Assembly (NCBI RefSeq): GCF_047301505.1
Contig: NZ_CP154840.1
Span: 3,224,001-3,288,000 of the forward strand
Reading direction: 5' to 3'
DNA from: Lysinibacillus_B sp031181585
Lineage (GTDB): Bacteria; Bacillota; Bacilli; Bacillales_A; Planococcaceae
DNA: 64,000 nucleotides
This document shows, one piece after another, positions 7,740 through 15,386 of this stretch. The translations under genes were made by a program, and so were the position numbers. The notes under the pieces were generated by a model. The model saw nothing but the letters and a program-made list of their open reading frames with translations, did no database searches and had not been told where the DNA came from. Positions within the stretch are counted from its first letter, which is position 1. Every line of letters starts with the position of its first letter.

Positions 7740-9467
7740 TTAATCTTCCATTGTTGAAAGGTCGCCTGTCGGTAAGTCAAGTTCCCAGGCTTTTAATACA
7801 CGGCGCATAATTTTACCGCTTCGTGTCTTTGGTAATTTATCCTTAAATTCAATTTCTCGAGGCGCTGCATGTGCTGAAAGCCCGCGTTTTACAAACTCCT
7901 TAATGTCTGACTCAAGTTCCTCAGAAGCTTTTACACCTTCCCGAAGTGCTACAAATGCCTTGATAATCTCACCACGCACCGGGTCCGGCTTACCAATGAC
8001 GCCAGCTTCTACAATATCAGGGTGCTCAAGCAATTTACTCTCTACTTCGAACGGGCCAACACGCTCCCCGGCTGTCATGATGACATCATCTACACGTCCC
8101 TGGAACCAGAAATAACCATCATCGTCCATATAGGCCGAATCACCCGATACATACCATTCTCCCTTCAAGAAGTAAGAATCATATTTTTCTGGGTTATTCC
8201 AGATTTGGCGCATCATACTCGGCCAGTCCTTTCTGATTGCCAAATTACCCATTGTAAATGGCGGTACTTCATTTCCGTCATCATCTACTATTGTCGCATA
8301 GACGCCTGGAATCGGTTTCCCCATGGAGCCTGGCTTAATATCCATACCTGGATAATTGCAGATCATATGACCGCCCGTCTCAGTCATCCACCATGTATCA
8401 TGAATACGGTGTCCTAACTCATCAATACCCCAACGGATCACTTCCGGATTTAACGGCTCCCCAACCGATAAAACATGTCGAAGTGATGAGAGGTCATACT
8501 GTTCCAATACACCTTTACCTGCCCCTGCAAGCATACGGAATGCTGTTGGTGCACTATACCATACCGTTACCCCGTAATTCTGGATAGCGCTATACCATGC
8601 CTGGGGGCTAAAGCGGCCGCCCAATATCAAGCTTGTTGCACCATTTAGCCACGGACCAAAAATCCCGTAGGCCGTTCCAGTCACCCATCCTGGGTCGGCT
8701 GTACACCAATAAACATCCTGATCATTCAAATCCAGTACCCACTGTGTTGTCTGGTATTGCTGCACCATAGCATAATGAACGTGGAGCACTCCTTTTGGCG
8801 CTCCAGTAGAACCGGAAGTATAGTGAAGAACCATTCCGTCTTCTTTATCAACCCACTCAATATCAAATTTATTCGATGCTGTCGTCATCTGTTTATTAAA
8901 GTCCACAACCTTATCGGTTTCTTCAATATTTTCTCCTACAAGGAAAATCGTCTTTAAATGCGGCAGTTTTTCTACCGGTACGCGTGAAAGCAAGGCTGGT
9001 GTTGTCACCAGTGCTGAAGCTTCACTATCAGCAAGCCGATCGTATACCGCTCCTTCCATGAATGCTTCAAATAAAGGACCGACGATTGCACCCGTTTTTA
9101 AAGCTCCTAGAAGCGAAAAATACAGCTCTGGTGACCGCGGCATAAAGATAAACAGTCGATCTCCCTTCTTCAAGCCAGCAGCTTCTTTCAGCACGTTGGC
9201 AGCTTTGTTTGTCAGCAGCTTCATTTCATTAAACGAATAAGCTTCTTTACGGACACCGTCATTGTAGTAAAGTGCTACCTTGTTTTTGCGGTATGTTTCC
9301 GTATGACGATCGATTGCCTCGTACGCCATATTTACTTTCCCTGTTTCATACCAGCTGAAAGCTTTCTCTGTTTCCTTCCAATCATGTGTTGCAGCTGTTT
9401 CCTCATAGCTTATTAAGCGATGATCCCCTGGAATTGCCGCTAGTTTCTCTATCATTTTCATCCCCAT
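7740..9467 (-). CDS. acsA: Acetyl-CoA synthetase (AMP-forming)
   Basis: Activates acetate to acetyl-CoA through acetyl-AMP. It has 575 residues from ATG 9467, chosen because GAAAGGGG lies 8 nt upstream; the earlier ATG at 9494 sits at the predicted transcription start. Motifs are YTSGSTGAPKGV (ATP/AMP loop), TETGGH, YVSGDSA with RVDDVI, and the C-terminal TRSGKIMRR. Its lysine (K552) is the residue acetylated by AcuA-type enzymes in Bacillus. The gene is divergent from acuABC, the acetylation control operon. This short type (about 570 residues) is typical of Bacillus AcsA. Confidence 0.95.
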   Translation of the reverse strand: MGMKMIEKLAAIPGDHRLISYEETAATHDWKETEKAFSWYETGKVNMAYEAIDRHTETYRKNKVALYYNDGVRKEAYSFNEMKLLTNKAANVLKEAAGLKKGDRLFIFMPRSPELYFSLLGALKTGAIVGPLFEAFMEGAVYDRLADSEASALVTTPALLSRVPVEKLPHLKTIFLVGENIEETDKVVDFNKQMTTASNKFDIEWVDKEDGMVLHYTSGSTGAPKGVLHVHYAMVQQYQTTQWVLDLNDQDVYWCTADPGWVTGTAYGIFGPWLNGATSLILGGRFSPQAWYSAIQNYGVTVWYSAPTAFRMLAGAGKGVLEQYDLSSLRHVLSVGEPLNPEVIRWGIDELGHRIHDTWWMTETGGHMICNYPGMDIKPGSMGKPIPGVYATIVDDDGNEVPPFTMGNLAIRKDWPSMMRQIWNNPEKYDSYFLKGEWYVSGDSAYMDDDGYFWFQGRVDDVIMTAGERVGPFEVESKLLEHPDIVEAGVIGKPDPVRGEIIKAFVALREGVKASEELESDIKEFVKRGLSAHAAPREIEFKDKLPKTRSGKIMRRVLKAWELDLPTGDLSTMED

Positions 9468-9500
9468 GAAAACTACCCCTTTCTTCGAGAACATAATTAT

Positions 9501-9530
9501 ATTTTACAATATAGGAATGTTAATTGGCAA
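9501..9530 (-). promoter_or_regulatory. Probable acsA promoter
   Basis: On the minus strand, TTGCCA (9525-9530), 18 bp, TAAAAT (9501-9506). Transcription would begin near 9494, 27 nt before the chosen ATG. I found no convincing cre box beside it. Confidence 0.45.
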
Positions 9531-9633
9531 AATATTTATAATATTTTTATTAGTTAGATATTTTTCGTAAATTGCAGCGTTATTTTGCATAAAATAAGTT
9601 ATAATGGTCTTATCATAATTTGGTGGTGTGAAA

Positions 9634-10266
9634 ATGGAGCATATAAAAACATTTTACAGCGTGGAAAAGGAAACAAGCCATGGTGCGGTGATTGTGGAAG
9701 GCCCAATTCCGTCCGAGCAGCTTGCCTCCTATACCTTGCACGAACGCCTGACAGCTTTCAGGCCCCCTAAACAACAGCATGAAGCACTTGTTAATATTGC
9801 GAAACTTGATGAAGGCCGCATTATTATTGTGCGGAGCGGTGAGGTTGTCGTCGGTTATGTTACATATCTATATCCCGATCCACTTGAACGGTGGTCAGAG
9901 GATCGGATCGACAACATGATTGAGCTGGGGGCGATAGAAGTCATTCCAGATTATCGTGGGACAGGTGTTGGGAAAAAATTATTAGAAGTGTCATTTATGG
10001 ACGATGCAATGGAAGATTATCTCGTAATTACAACTGAATATTATTGGCATTGGGATTTAAAAGGGACCGGTTTGAATGTATGGGACTACCGAAAGATGAT
10101 GGAAAATATGATGAGTGTCGTTAATTTTGAATACTATGCAACGGATGATCCGGAAATTACTTCTCACCCTGCCAATTGTTTAATGGCACGTGTCGGAAAA
10201 CGGGTGGGCGGCGATACTATGGAACGGTTCGACAGACTTCGCTTCAGAAATCGCTTTATGTATTAG
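9634..10266 (+). CDS. acuA: Protein acetyltransferase AcuA (GNAT)
   Basis: Acetylates and inactivates AcsA at its SGK lysine, using acetyl-CoA. It has 210 residues from ATG 9634 (an in-frame GTG at 9628 is the alternative; GGTGG at 9621-9626 fits the ATG). The GNAT acetyl-CoA loop is IPDYRGTGVGKKLLE. The segments YPDPLERWSE, TTEYYWHWDLKG and FDRLRFRNRFMY follow the Bacillus AcuA pattern closely. It is first of acuA-acuB-acuC and divergent from its target gene. Confidence 0.95.
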   Translation: MEHIKTFYSVEKETSHGAVIVEGPIPSEQLASYTLHERLTAFRPPKQQHEALVNIAKLDEGRIIIVRSGEVVVGYVTYLYPDPLERWSEDRIDNMIELGAIEVIPDYRGTGVGKKLLEVSFMDDAMEDYLVITTEYYWHWDLKGTGLNVWDYRKMMENMMSVVNFEYYATDDPEITSHPANCLMARVGKRVGGDTMERFDRLRFRNRFMY

Positions 10267-10333
10267 GAACGCTATGACCTATCCTTTTTCATATATAAAG
10301 AGAATGGTTGATTCTACTTTTTTCTCTAATTGA

Positions 10334-10363
10334 TTGGGAATGATAAGGAATGTCCTCTATAAT
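10334..10363 (+). promoter_or_regulatory. Possible promoter before acuB
   Basis: TTGGGA (10334-10339), 18 bp, TATAAT (10358-10363), in the 153-bp acuA-acuB gap. acuBC may therefore be transcribed partly apart from acuA. Confidence 0.4.
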
Positions 10364-10419
10364 AAATAGATAGAGAGTATTAAGTCTATTCACAACATTT
10401 ATACAAAGGGGAATGGTAT

Positions 10420-11067
10420 ATGATTGTTGAAGAAATTATGCAGACTGATGTATATACACTGGAGCCAACCGCCACTGTAGGTGACGCGGTACGTCTCATG
10501 CGCGAAAAGAAAGTCCGGCATCTTCCGATTATTAACGAAAACACTGAAGTCGTAGGTATTGTGACTGGGCATGACCTTAAAAACGCGCTCCCTTCCTGCC
10601 TGCGTGAGGAATCAAATTCCGCAATATATGATGCACCTATTGAACAGATCATGGTCAGAAACCCAATTATCGGCCATCCTCTTGATTTTGTAGAGGAGGT
10701 AGCTGTTACACTTTACGAAAACAGAATCAGCTGCCTGCCGATTGTATCAAAGGGGAAACTGGCAGGAATTGTGACGACGACTGATGTATTATATCGTTAT
10801 ATCGAGCTGACAGGTGCCAACCGTCCTTCATCTAAACTGGATATCCGTGTAACAAACAAGCCTGGTATCCTGCATGACATTACACGAATTTTCCAACAGC
10901 ATAAAGTAAATGTGCTTAGCGTACTTGTCTACCCTGATTCTGAAAATGAAAATAGCCGCATTTTAAGTATTCGCCTGCAGGTAATGAATCCGCTGGCAAT
11001 TATTGAAGACTTACGAAACGAAGGGTTTGACGTACTATGGCCAAACCTTCCTGGGATCAAGCTATGA
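10420..11067 (+). CDS. acuB: AcuB: CBS-pair plus ACT domain protein
   Basis: A 215-residue cytosolic regulatory protein of the acetoin/acetate utilisation operon. Two CBS motifs (about 7-55 and 75-130) normally bind adenine nucleotides. A C-terminal ACT domain (about 137-210) begins at LDIRVTNKPGIL. The exact role of AcuB is not established. AAAGGGG precedes the ATG. The stop overlaps the acuC start as ATGA, implying coupling. Confidence 0.92.
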   Translation: MIVEEIMQTDVYTLEPTATVGDAVRLMREKKVRHLPIINENTEVVGIVTGHDLKNALPSCLREESNSAIYDAPIEQIMVRNPIIGHPLDFVEEVAVTLYENRISCLPIVSKGKLAGIVTTTDVLYRYIELTGANRPSSKLDIRVTNKPGILHDITRIFQQHKVNVLSVLVYPDSENENSRILSIRLQVMNPLAIIEDLRNEGFDVLWPNLPGIKL

Positions 11068-12221
11068 AAAATGCAGTTTTTATTTACTCACCAGATCAGC
11101 TTGGCTATAAATTTTCAGATTCGCATCCATTTAATCATAAACGCTTAACACTTACGATGGATTTGCTAAAAACAATTGGTGCACTCTCAGAGGAAGATAT
11201 TGTACCAGCCCGAATGGCAACTGATGAAGAAATCGCTCTAGCTCATGATCCGCAATACATCGATATCGTTAAAAAAGCAGGGCATGGTGAACTGACACCT
11301 CAGCAGGGTGAATCTTATGGAATCGGCACAGAAGATACGCCAATATTTACAAATATGCACGAAGCAAGCGCCCTTCTCGTAGGCGGTACATTACAGGCGG
11401 TTGATCAGGTCCTCCAAGGGAAATCGCGCCACGCTCTTAATCTAGGAGGCGGGCTGCATCATGGTTTCCGAGGCCGGGCATCCGGTTTTTGCATTTATAA
11501 TGACAGCAGCGTCGCGATTCGCTATATGCAGGAAAAGTATGGGCTTCGTGTTCTATACGTAGATACCGATGCCCATCATGGAGACGGTGTACAGTGGGCC
11601 TTTTATGATGATCCAAATGTTTGTACCTTATCCATCCATGAAACAGGACGCTATCTTTTCCCGGGGACGGGTAATATTACGGAGCGGGGAAACGGAAAAG
11701 GCTACGGGACTTCCTTCAACTTCCCGATCGACGCGTTTACAGAAGATGATAGTTTTCTAAAAATCTATGAAGCTTCTATGAGAGAAGTATTCGAGTTTTT
11801 CAAGCCCGATGTGGTTCTAACACAAAATGGTGCAGATGCCCATTACTTTGATCCTTTAACACATCTATATGGAACAATGAAGATTTATAGGGAAATTCCA
11901 AAACTGGCGCATAAACTAGCACATGAATACTGTGATGGCCGCTGGATTGCTGTTGGCGGCGGCGGATACGACATTTGGCGGGTTGTACCACGCGCCTGGT
12001 CTTATATCTGGACGGAGATGACAGATCAGCAGCATCCTATGGGGCCTCTTCCTCAGGAATGGCTTGATCGCTGGCAGCCTGAAGCTCCTGTTCCTTTTAT
12101 TCCAACATGGGAGGATCCAAGCCCTTTATATGAGCCTATCCCTCGAAAAGCAGAAATTGAAGAGAAGAATGCTCAGATGCTCGCGAAGGCATTACATATG
12201 ATTCGCAACGAAAAAAGATAA
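11064..12221 (+). CDS. acuC: AcuC: histone-deacetylase-family lysine deacetylase
   Basis: A zinc-dependent deacetylase expected to reactivate acetylated AcsA. It has 385 residues from ATG 11064, which overlaps the acuB stop; an in-frame ATG at 11037 would add nine residues inside acuB. Motifs are NLGGGLHHG, YVDTDAHHGDGVQ (tandem His and the metal Asp/His) and QNGADAHYFDPL, with the active-site region GGGGYDIWRV. With acuA it forms an acetylation/deacetylation switch for the adjacent acsA. Confidence 0.95.
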   Translation: MKNAVFIYSPDQLGYKFSDSHPFNHKRLTLTMDLLKTIGALSEEDIVPARMATDEEIALAHDPQYIDIVKKAGHGELTPQQGESYGIGTEDTPIFTNMHEASALLVGGTLQAVDQVLQGKSRHALNLGGGLHHGFRGRASGFCIYNDSSVAIRYMQEKYGLRVLYVDTDAHHGDGVQWAFYDDPNVCTLSIHETGRYLFPGTGNITERGNGKGYGTSFNFPIDAFTEDDSFLKIYEASMREVFEFFKPDVVLTQNGADAHYFDPLTHLYGTMKIYREIPKLAHKLAHEYCDGRWIAVGGGGYDIWRVVPRAWSYIWTEMTDQQHPMGPLPQEWLDRWQPEAPVPFIPTWEDPSPLYEPIPRKAEIEEKNAQMLAKALHMIRNEKR

Positions 12222-12249
12222 TATAGTAAATTTCCTAGCTGCTGACAAG

Positions 12250-12286
12250 GTGACCACTTTGGATATTCATAAAGTGGTCACTTTTA
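12250..12286 (+). terminator. Terminator of acuABC
   Basis: An 11-bp stem GTGACCACTTT/AAAGTGGTCAC with a 10-nt loop, followed by TTTTAT. Confidence 0.8.
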
Positions 12287-12349
12287 TGTCCATTATCAAT
12301 ATATAAATATGGTACCATTTTGTTATACACAGGATAGGAGGTAGATTTT

Positions 12350-12763
12350 ATGTACAAGCATATTATAGTTGCAGTAGATGGTTCAGATAACTCATTACGT
12401 GCCATGGAAGACGCTATTAAAATTGCGTCGGCAGGATCGCAAATCGAGGTTTTATATATCGCCTCTACCGAACATATTGCCTCGAAAATTTTGGAAGCTG
12501 GTACATTGGATGAGTTCAATGCAGAAAGCCGTAAAAGAGTTGCCCGTGAAGAAGAAGTTTTGAAAGTTTCAGGCATTCCATATAAAGTAATAATTGAGCA
12601 TGGAGAACCTGGAAAGACAATCGCCAAATTTGTAAATGACAGCAAAGCAGACCTAGTCGTTATCGGCTGCCGCGGATTAACATCTATGCAGGAGATGGTA
12701 TTTGGCAGTGTTAGTTCTTATGTAATGAAAAACGTAGATTGTTCCTGCCTTTTAGTAAAATAA
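12350..12763 (+). CDS. Universal stress protein (UspA family)
   Basis: A 137-residue single Usp domain. The N-terminus IIVAVDGSDNS, the GEPGKTIAKF segment and the C-terminal IGCRGLTSMQEMVFGSVSSYVM match the ATP-binding Usp motif G-2x-G-9x-G(S/T). It starts at ATG after ATAGGAGGT, and is monocistronic between two terminators. Function is likely an ATP-sensing stress or regulatory role in the cytosol; no specific partner can be named. Confidence 0.92.
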   Translation: MYKHIIVAVDGSDNSLRAMEDAIKIASAGSQIEVLYIASTEHIASKILEAGTLDEFNAESRKRVAREEEVLKVSGIPYKVIIEHGEPGKTIAKFVNDSKADLVVIGCRGLTSMQEMVFGSVSSYVMKNVDCSCLLVK

Positions 12764-12801
12764 TATCCGAACTGAATAGTCACACATATCGTTAAATAGA
12801 C

Positions 12802-12838
12802 ACAGCCCTTTCATCACAACAGAAAGGGCTGTATTTTT
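12802..12838 (+). terminator. Terminator of the usp gene
   Basis: An 11-bp stem ACAGCCCTTTC/GAAAGGGCTGT with a 9-nt loop, then ATTTTT. Confidence 0.88.
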
Positions 12839-12875
12839 ACTACTATTAACAAAAAAACTTTTCTTTATACGTTAA

Positions 12876-12914
12876 AAAGGCTGCCTGATTGAAGAGACTT
12901 CACCGGCAGCCTTT
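12876..12914 (-). terminator. Terminator of ccpA
   Basis: On the minus strand, an AAAGGCTGCC/GGCAGCCTTT stem with an inner TGAAG/CTTCA helix, ending in TTTTTAAC, 56 bp after the ccpA stop. Confidence 0.8.
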
Positions 12915-12969
12915 AAATATTAGAAATTTTATTACAATCTATAGATACTCACCATATTGCAGTCGTCTG

Positions 12970-13968
12970 TTAATGCTTGACCGAATCACGCATTTCTATG
13001 CGGTGGGGTAAAATAACACTCCGCTGCTCTACCGTTTCCTTATTCATCAGCTTTGTAAGCAGACGCATTGCAACTGCTCCAATGTCATATAATGGAAGTA
13101 CAACACTTGATAGTTGAGGTCTTACCATACGGGCTAATTTTGAGTTTTCAAAGCTAATCACTTCAATATCATCCGGCACACGTTTTCCTGTATCCTGTGC
13201 GCCATGAATAATACCAATAGCTAATTCATCACTTCCCGCAAAAAATGCAGTAGGCCCTTCCTCTAGAGCGCTTAGCTCTTCATATGCTGAAATGCCGCTA
13301 TCATATGTATCCTCCTCGGACACAATCAGTGACTCATCTACCCCAAGTCCCTCTTCCTCTAATGCCTTTTTATAAGCATCTAGTTTATATTGATTGACTG
13401 TATGCGTATCTGGACCCGAAACAAACGCAATTTTCTTGTGTCCATTACCTATCAGCACCTTGACAGCTTCATATGCCGCTTTAAAGTAATCGATATTAAC
13501 GGAGGCAATTTCGTTTGATTCATCGACTGAGCCTGCTAAAACGATAGGTACAGGAGAATGATCCATCGAAGCCTGAATCTTTTCTGTCACTTTATCAGTC
13601 ATCATGACGATTCCATCCACTTGTTTACCAAGCATCGTGTCTAAAAGTGTCAGTTCCTTCCCCTCGTTTTGATCAGAATTTGCCAGAATGATGTTATAGC
13701 GGTACATTGTAGCGATATCTTCAATCCCACGCGCTAACTCTGCATATAAATTGTTTGAAATGTCGGGAATAATTACCCCTACTGTCGTTGTTTTTTTACT
13801 CGCCAAACCACGAGCTACCGCATTTGGCCTGTATTCCAGCCGCTCAATTACTTCAAGCACCTTTTTACGTGTCGCCGGTTTGACATTTTGATTGCCGTTC
13901 ACAACACGGGATACAGTTGCCATCGATACATTTGCTTCCCGTGCTACATCATAAATAGTAACAGTCAA
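12970..13968 (-). CDS. ccpA: Catabolite control protein A
   Basis: LacI/GalR-family master regulator of carbon catabolite control; binds cre sites with HPr-Ser-P. It has 332 residues from a TTG start at 13968 (MTVTIYDVAREANVS), placed 8 nt after AAAGGGGGC. The in-frame ATG at 14007 adds 13 residues with no ribosome site. The helix-turn-helix is ATVSRVVNG, the hinge helix RPNAVARGL, followed by a periplasmic-binding-type effector domain (from about 58). The C-terminal core RPQLSSVVLPLYDIGAVAMRLL is as in B. subtilis CcpA, and ccpA-aroA order is conserved. Confidence 0.95.
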   Translation of the reverse strand: MTVTIYDVAREANVSMATVSRVVNGNQNVKPATRKKVLEVIERLEYRPNAVARGLASKKTTTVGVIIPDISNNLYAELARGIEDIATMYRYNIILANSDQNEGKELTLLDTMLGKQVDGIVMMTDKVTEKIQASMDHSPVPIVLAGSVDESNEIASVNIDYFKAAYEAVKVLIGNGHKKIAFVSGPDTHTVNQYKLDAYKKALEEEGLGVDESLIVSEEDTYDSGISAYEELSALEEGPTAFFAGSDELAIGIIHGAQDTGKRVPDDIEVISFENSKLARMVRPQLSSVVLPLYDIGAVAMRLLTKLMNKETVEQRSVILPHRIEMRDSVKH

Positions 13969-14082
13969 TGCATTTGCCCCCTTTAAAACTCTTTTTATGT
14001 CCATCATACGATAATTTTCCTTCTATTTTCAATAAAAAGAAAGCTTTCGATTAAATAATAAGTATTTCACTAGGTTTTTATG

Positions 14083-14123
14083 AAAAAATAACAGCCCGCC
14101 CCGCTGTTAAGCGAAACGAGCCT
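14083..14123 (-). terminator. Terminator of aroA
   Basis: On the minus strand, GCTCGTTTCGC can pair with GCGGGGCGGGC (several G-U pairs), followed by TGTTATTTTTT, directly after the aroA stop. Confidence 0.7.
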
Positions 14124-14128
14124 TGATA

Positions 14129-15214
14129 TTATGCTCTTACTTCATACTGTTTCATGAATTTTAATACTTCCTCATAGAACGCATTAAATGTTGGAATATC
14201 CATTTGCTGCTGTTGGTCAGACAAGGCAATGGATGGATCCGGATGGACCTCCGCCATGACACCATCTGCACCGATAGCAATTGCCGCTTTTGCACATGGC
14301 AATAGTAAATCACGACGTCCTGTTGAATGTGTTACATCTACCATAACCGGCAAATGTGTTTCCTGCTTCAGGATTGGGACAGCTGAAATATCGAGCGTAT
14401 TGCGAGTTGCCTTTTCATACGTACGAATACCGCGTTCACATAGAATGATATTTTCATTCCCTTTAGACATGATATACTCCGCTGCATGGATGAATTCATC
14501 AATTGTTGCAGCCAAGCCACGTTTTAGGAGAACAGGCTTATTTGTAGCTCCTGCTGCTTTTAACAGTTCAAAGTTTTGCATGTTACGTGCACCAATCTGA
14601 ATTACATCGATATAGTCAAGTGCTGTATCTAAATCTGCTGGTGTAACAATTTCCGTAATAACACCAAGTCCGTATTCATTTGAGACTTGTTTTAAGATTT
14701 TCAACCCTTCCAGGCCAAGACCTTGGAAATCATATGGAGATGTACGTGGCTTGTACGCTCCACCACGGATTAGCTTTAATCCTTTTTCTTGAATGGAAGC
14801 TGCTACTGCAGCAACCTGCTCGTATGATTCAACAGCACATGGACCGAACACAAAGGACGGAGCCCCTGTACCAATTAGTTCACCATTTACATTAATAACA
14901 GTATCTTCTGACTTTTCCTTTCGCGAAACAAGCAATTCTTTTTTCTTCTCTGCTTCTAACTGCTTCAGCGCCGTCTTGAAGATTTGTTTGAAAATATAAT
15001 CTACTGTCATTTGATTTAATGGACCAGTATTATGTTTTTTAATCAGGTCAAGCATGTGGCGTTCGCGTAGAGGATCATAACGGTTCACACCCTGCTTTTC
15101 TTTAATCTTGCCGATTTCATTGACTACTTCTGCACGTTCATTAATTAAACGTAAAATTTCAAGGTTTAAATCATCAATGCGACTACGTAAACCTTCTAAC
15201 TCGTTATGACTCAT
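14129..15214 (-). CDS. aroA: Bifunctional chorismate mutase / DAHP synthase
   Basis: First step of the shikimate pathway (phosphoenolpyruvate plus erythrose-4-phosphate), fused to a chorismate mutase that serves as feedback sensor. It has 361 residues. The N-terminal AroQ-type helical mutase (about 1-85) contains LRSRIDDLN and RINERAEV-like helices. The DAHP synthase barrel (about 100-358) has GPCAVESYEQ, RGGAYKPRTSPYDFQG, LKRG, CERGIRTYE and DVTHSTGRRD. ATG follows GGAGAGGAG. The symbol is the Bacillus one; E. coli aroA is a different enzyme. Confidence 0.95.
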   Translation of the reverse strand: MSHNELEGLRSRIDDLNLEILRLINERAEVVNEIGKIKEKQGVNRYDPLRERHMLDLIKKHNTGPLNQMTVDYIFKQIFKTALKQLEAEKKKELLVSRKEKSEDTVINVNGELIGTGAPSFVFGPCAVESYEQVAAVAASIQEKGLKLIRGGAYKPRTSPYDFQGLGLEGLKILKQVSNEYGLGVITEIVTPADLDTALDYIDVIQIGARNMQNFELLKAAGATNKPVLLKRGLAATIDEFIHAAEYIMSKGNENIILCERGIRTYEKATRNTLDISAVPILKQETHLPVMVDVTHSTGRRDLLLPCAKAAIAIGADGVMAEVHPDPSIALSDQQQQMDIPTFNAFYEEVLKFMKQYEVRA

Positions 15215-15336
15215 ATTTGTTCTCCTCTCCCCTGTACCCTGCTCTTTCAGAACGCTGAAATGTATGATACATTTTAAAATAATAACACTATTATAATCAA
15301 CAAATGTGAGAATGTCACGTCTTTTTAATTTAGCGC

Positions 15337-15367
15337 TTCAACTCACTAAAGTAATATGGATTATAAT
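15337..15367 (+). promoter_or_regulatory. Possible promoter of the FtsA/PilM-like gene
   Basis: TATAAT (15362-15367) with TTCAAC 19 bp upstream. Transcription would begin after the in-frame ATG at 15306, so this supports the TTG start at 15387. Confidence 0.4.
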
Positions 15368-15386
15368 AGGGAAGGAAGCGGTTACA

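Noticed and set aside
8022..8417. 131-codon frame on the plus strand
   Set aside because: Antisense to acsA, no ribosome site and composition of a shadow frame; acsA is certain here.
9571..9605. cre box or strong promoter before acuA
   Set aside because: TATAAT is present but the -35 spacing is 22 bp, and no sequence fits the cre consensus.
12235..12645. 136-codon minus-strand frame
   Set aside because: Antisense to the universal stress protein and crosses a terminator.
14229..14600. 123-codon plus-strand frame
   Set aside because: Antisense to the DAHP synthase barrel of aroA with no homology that I recognise.
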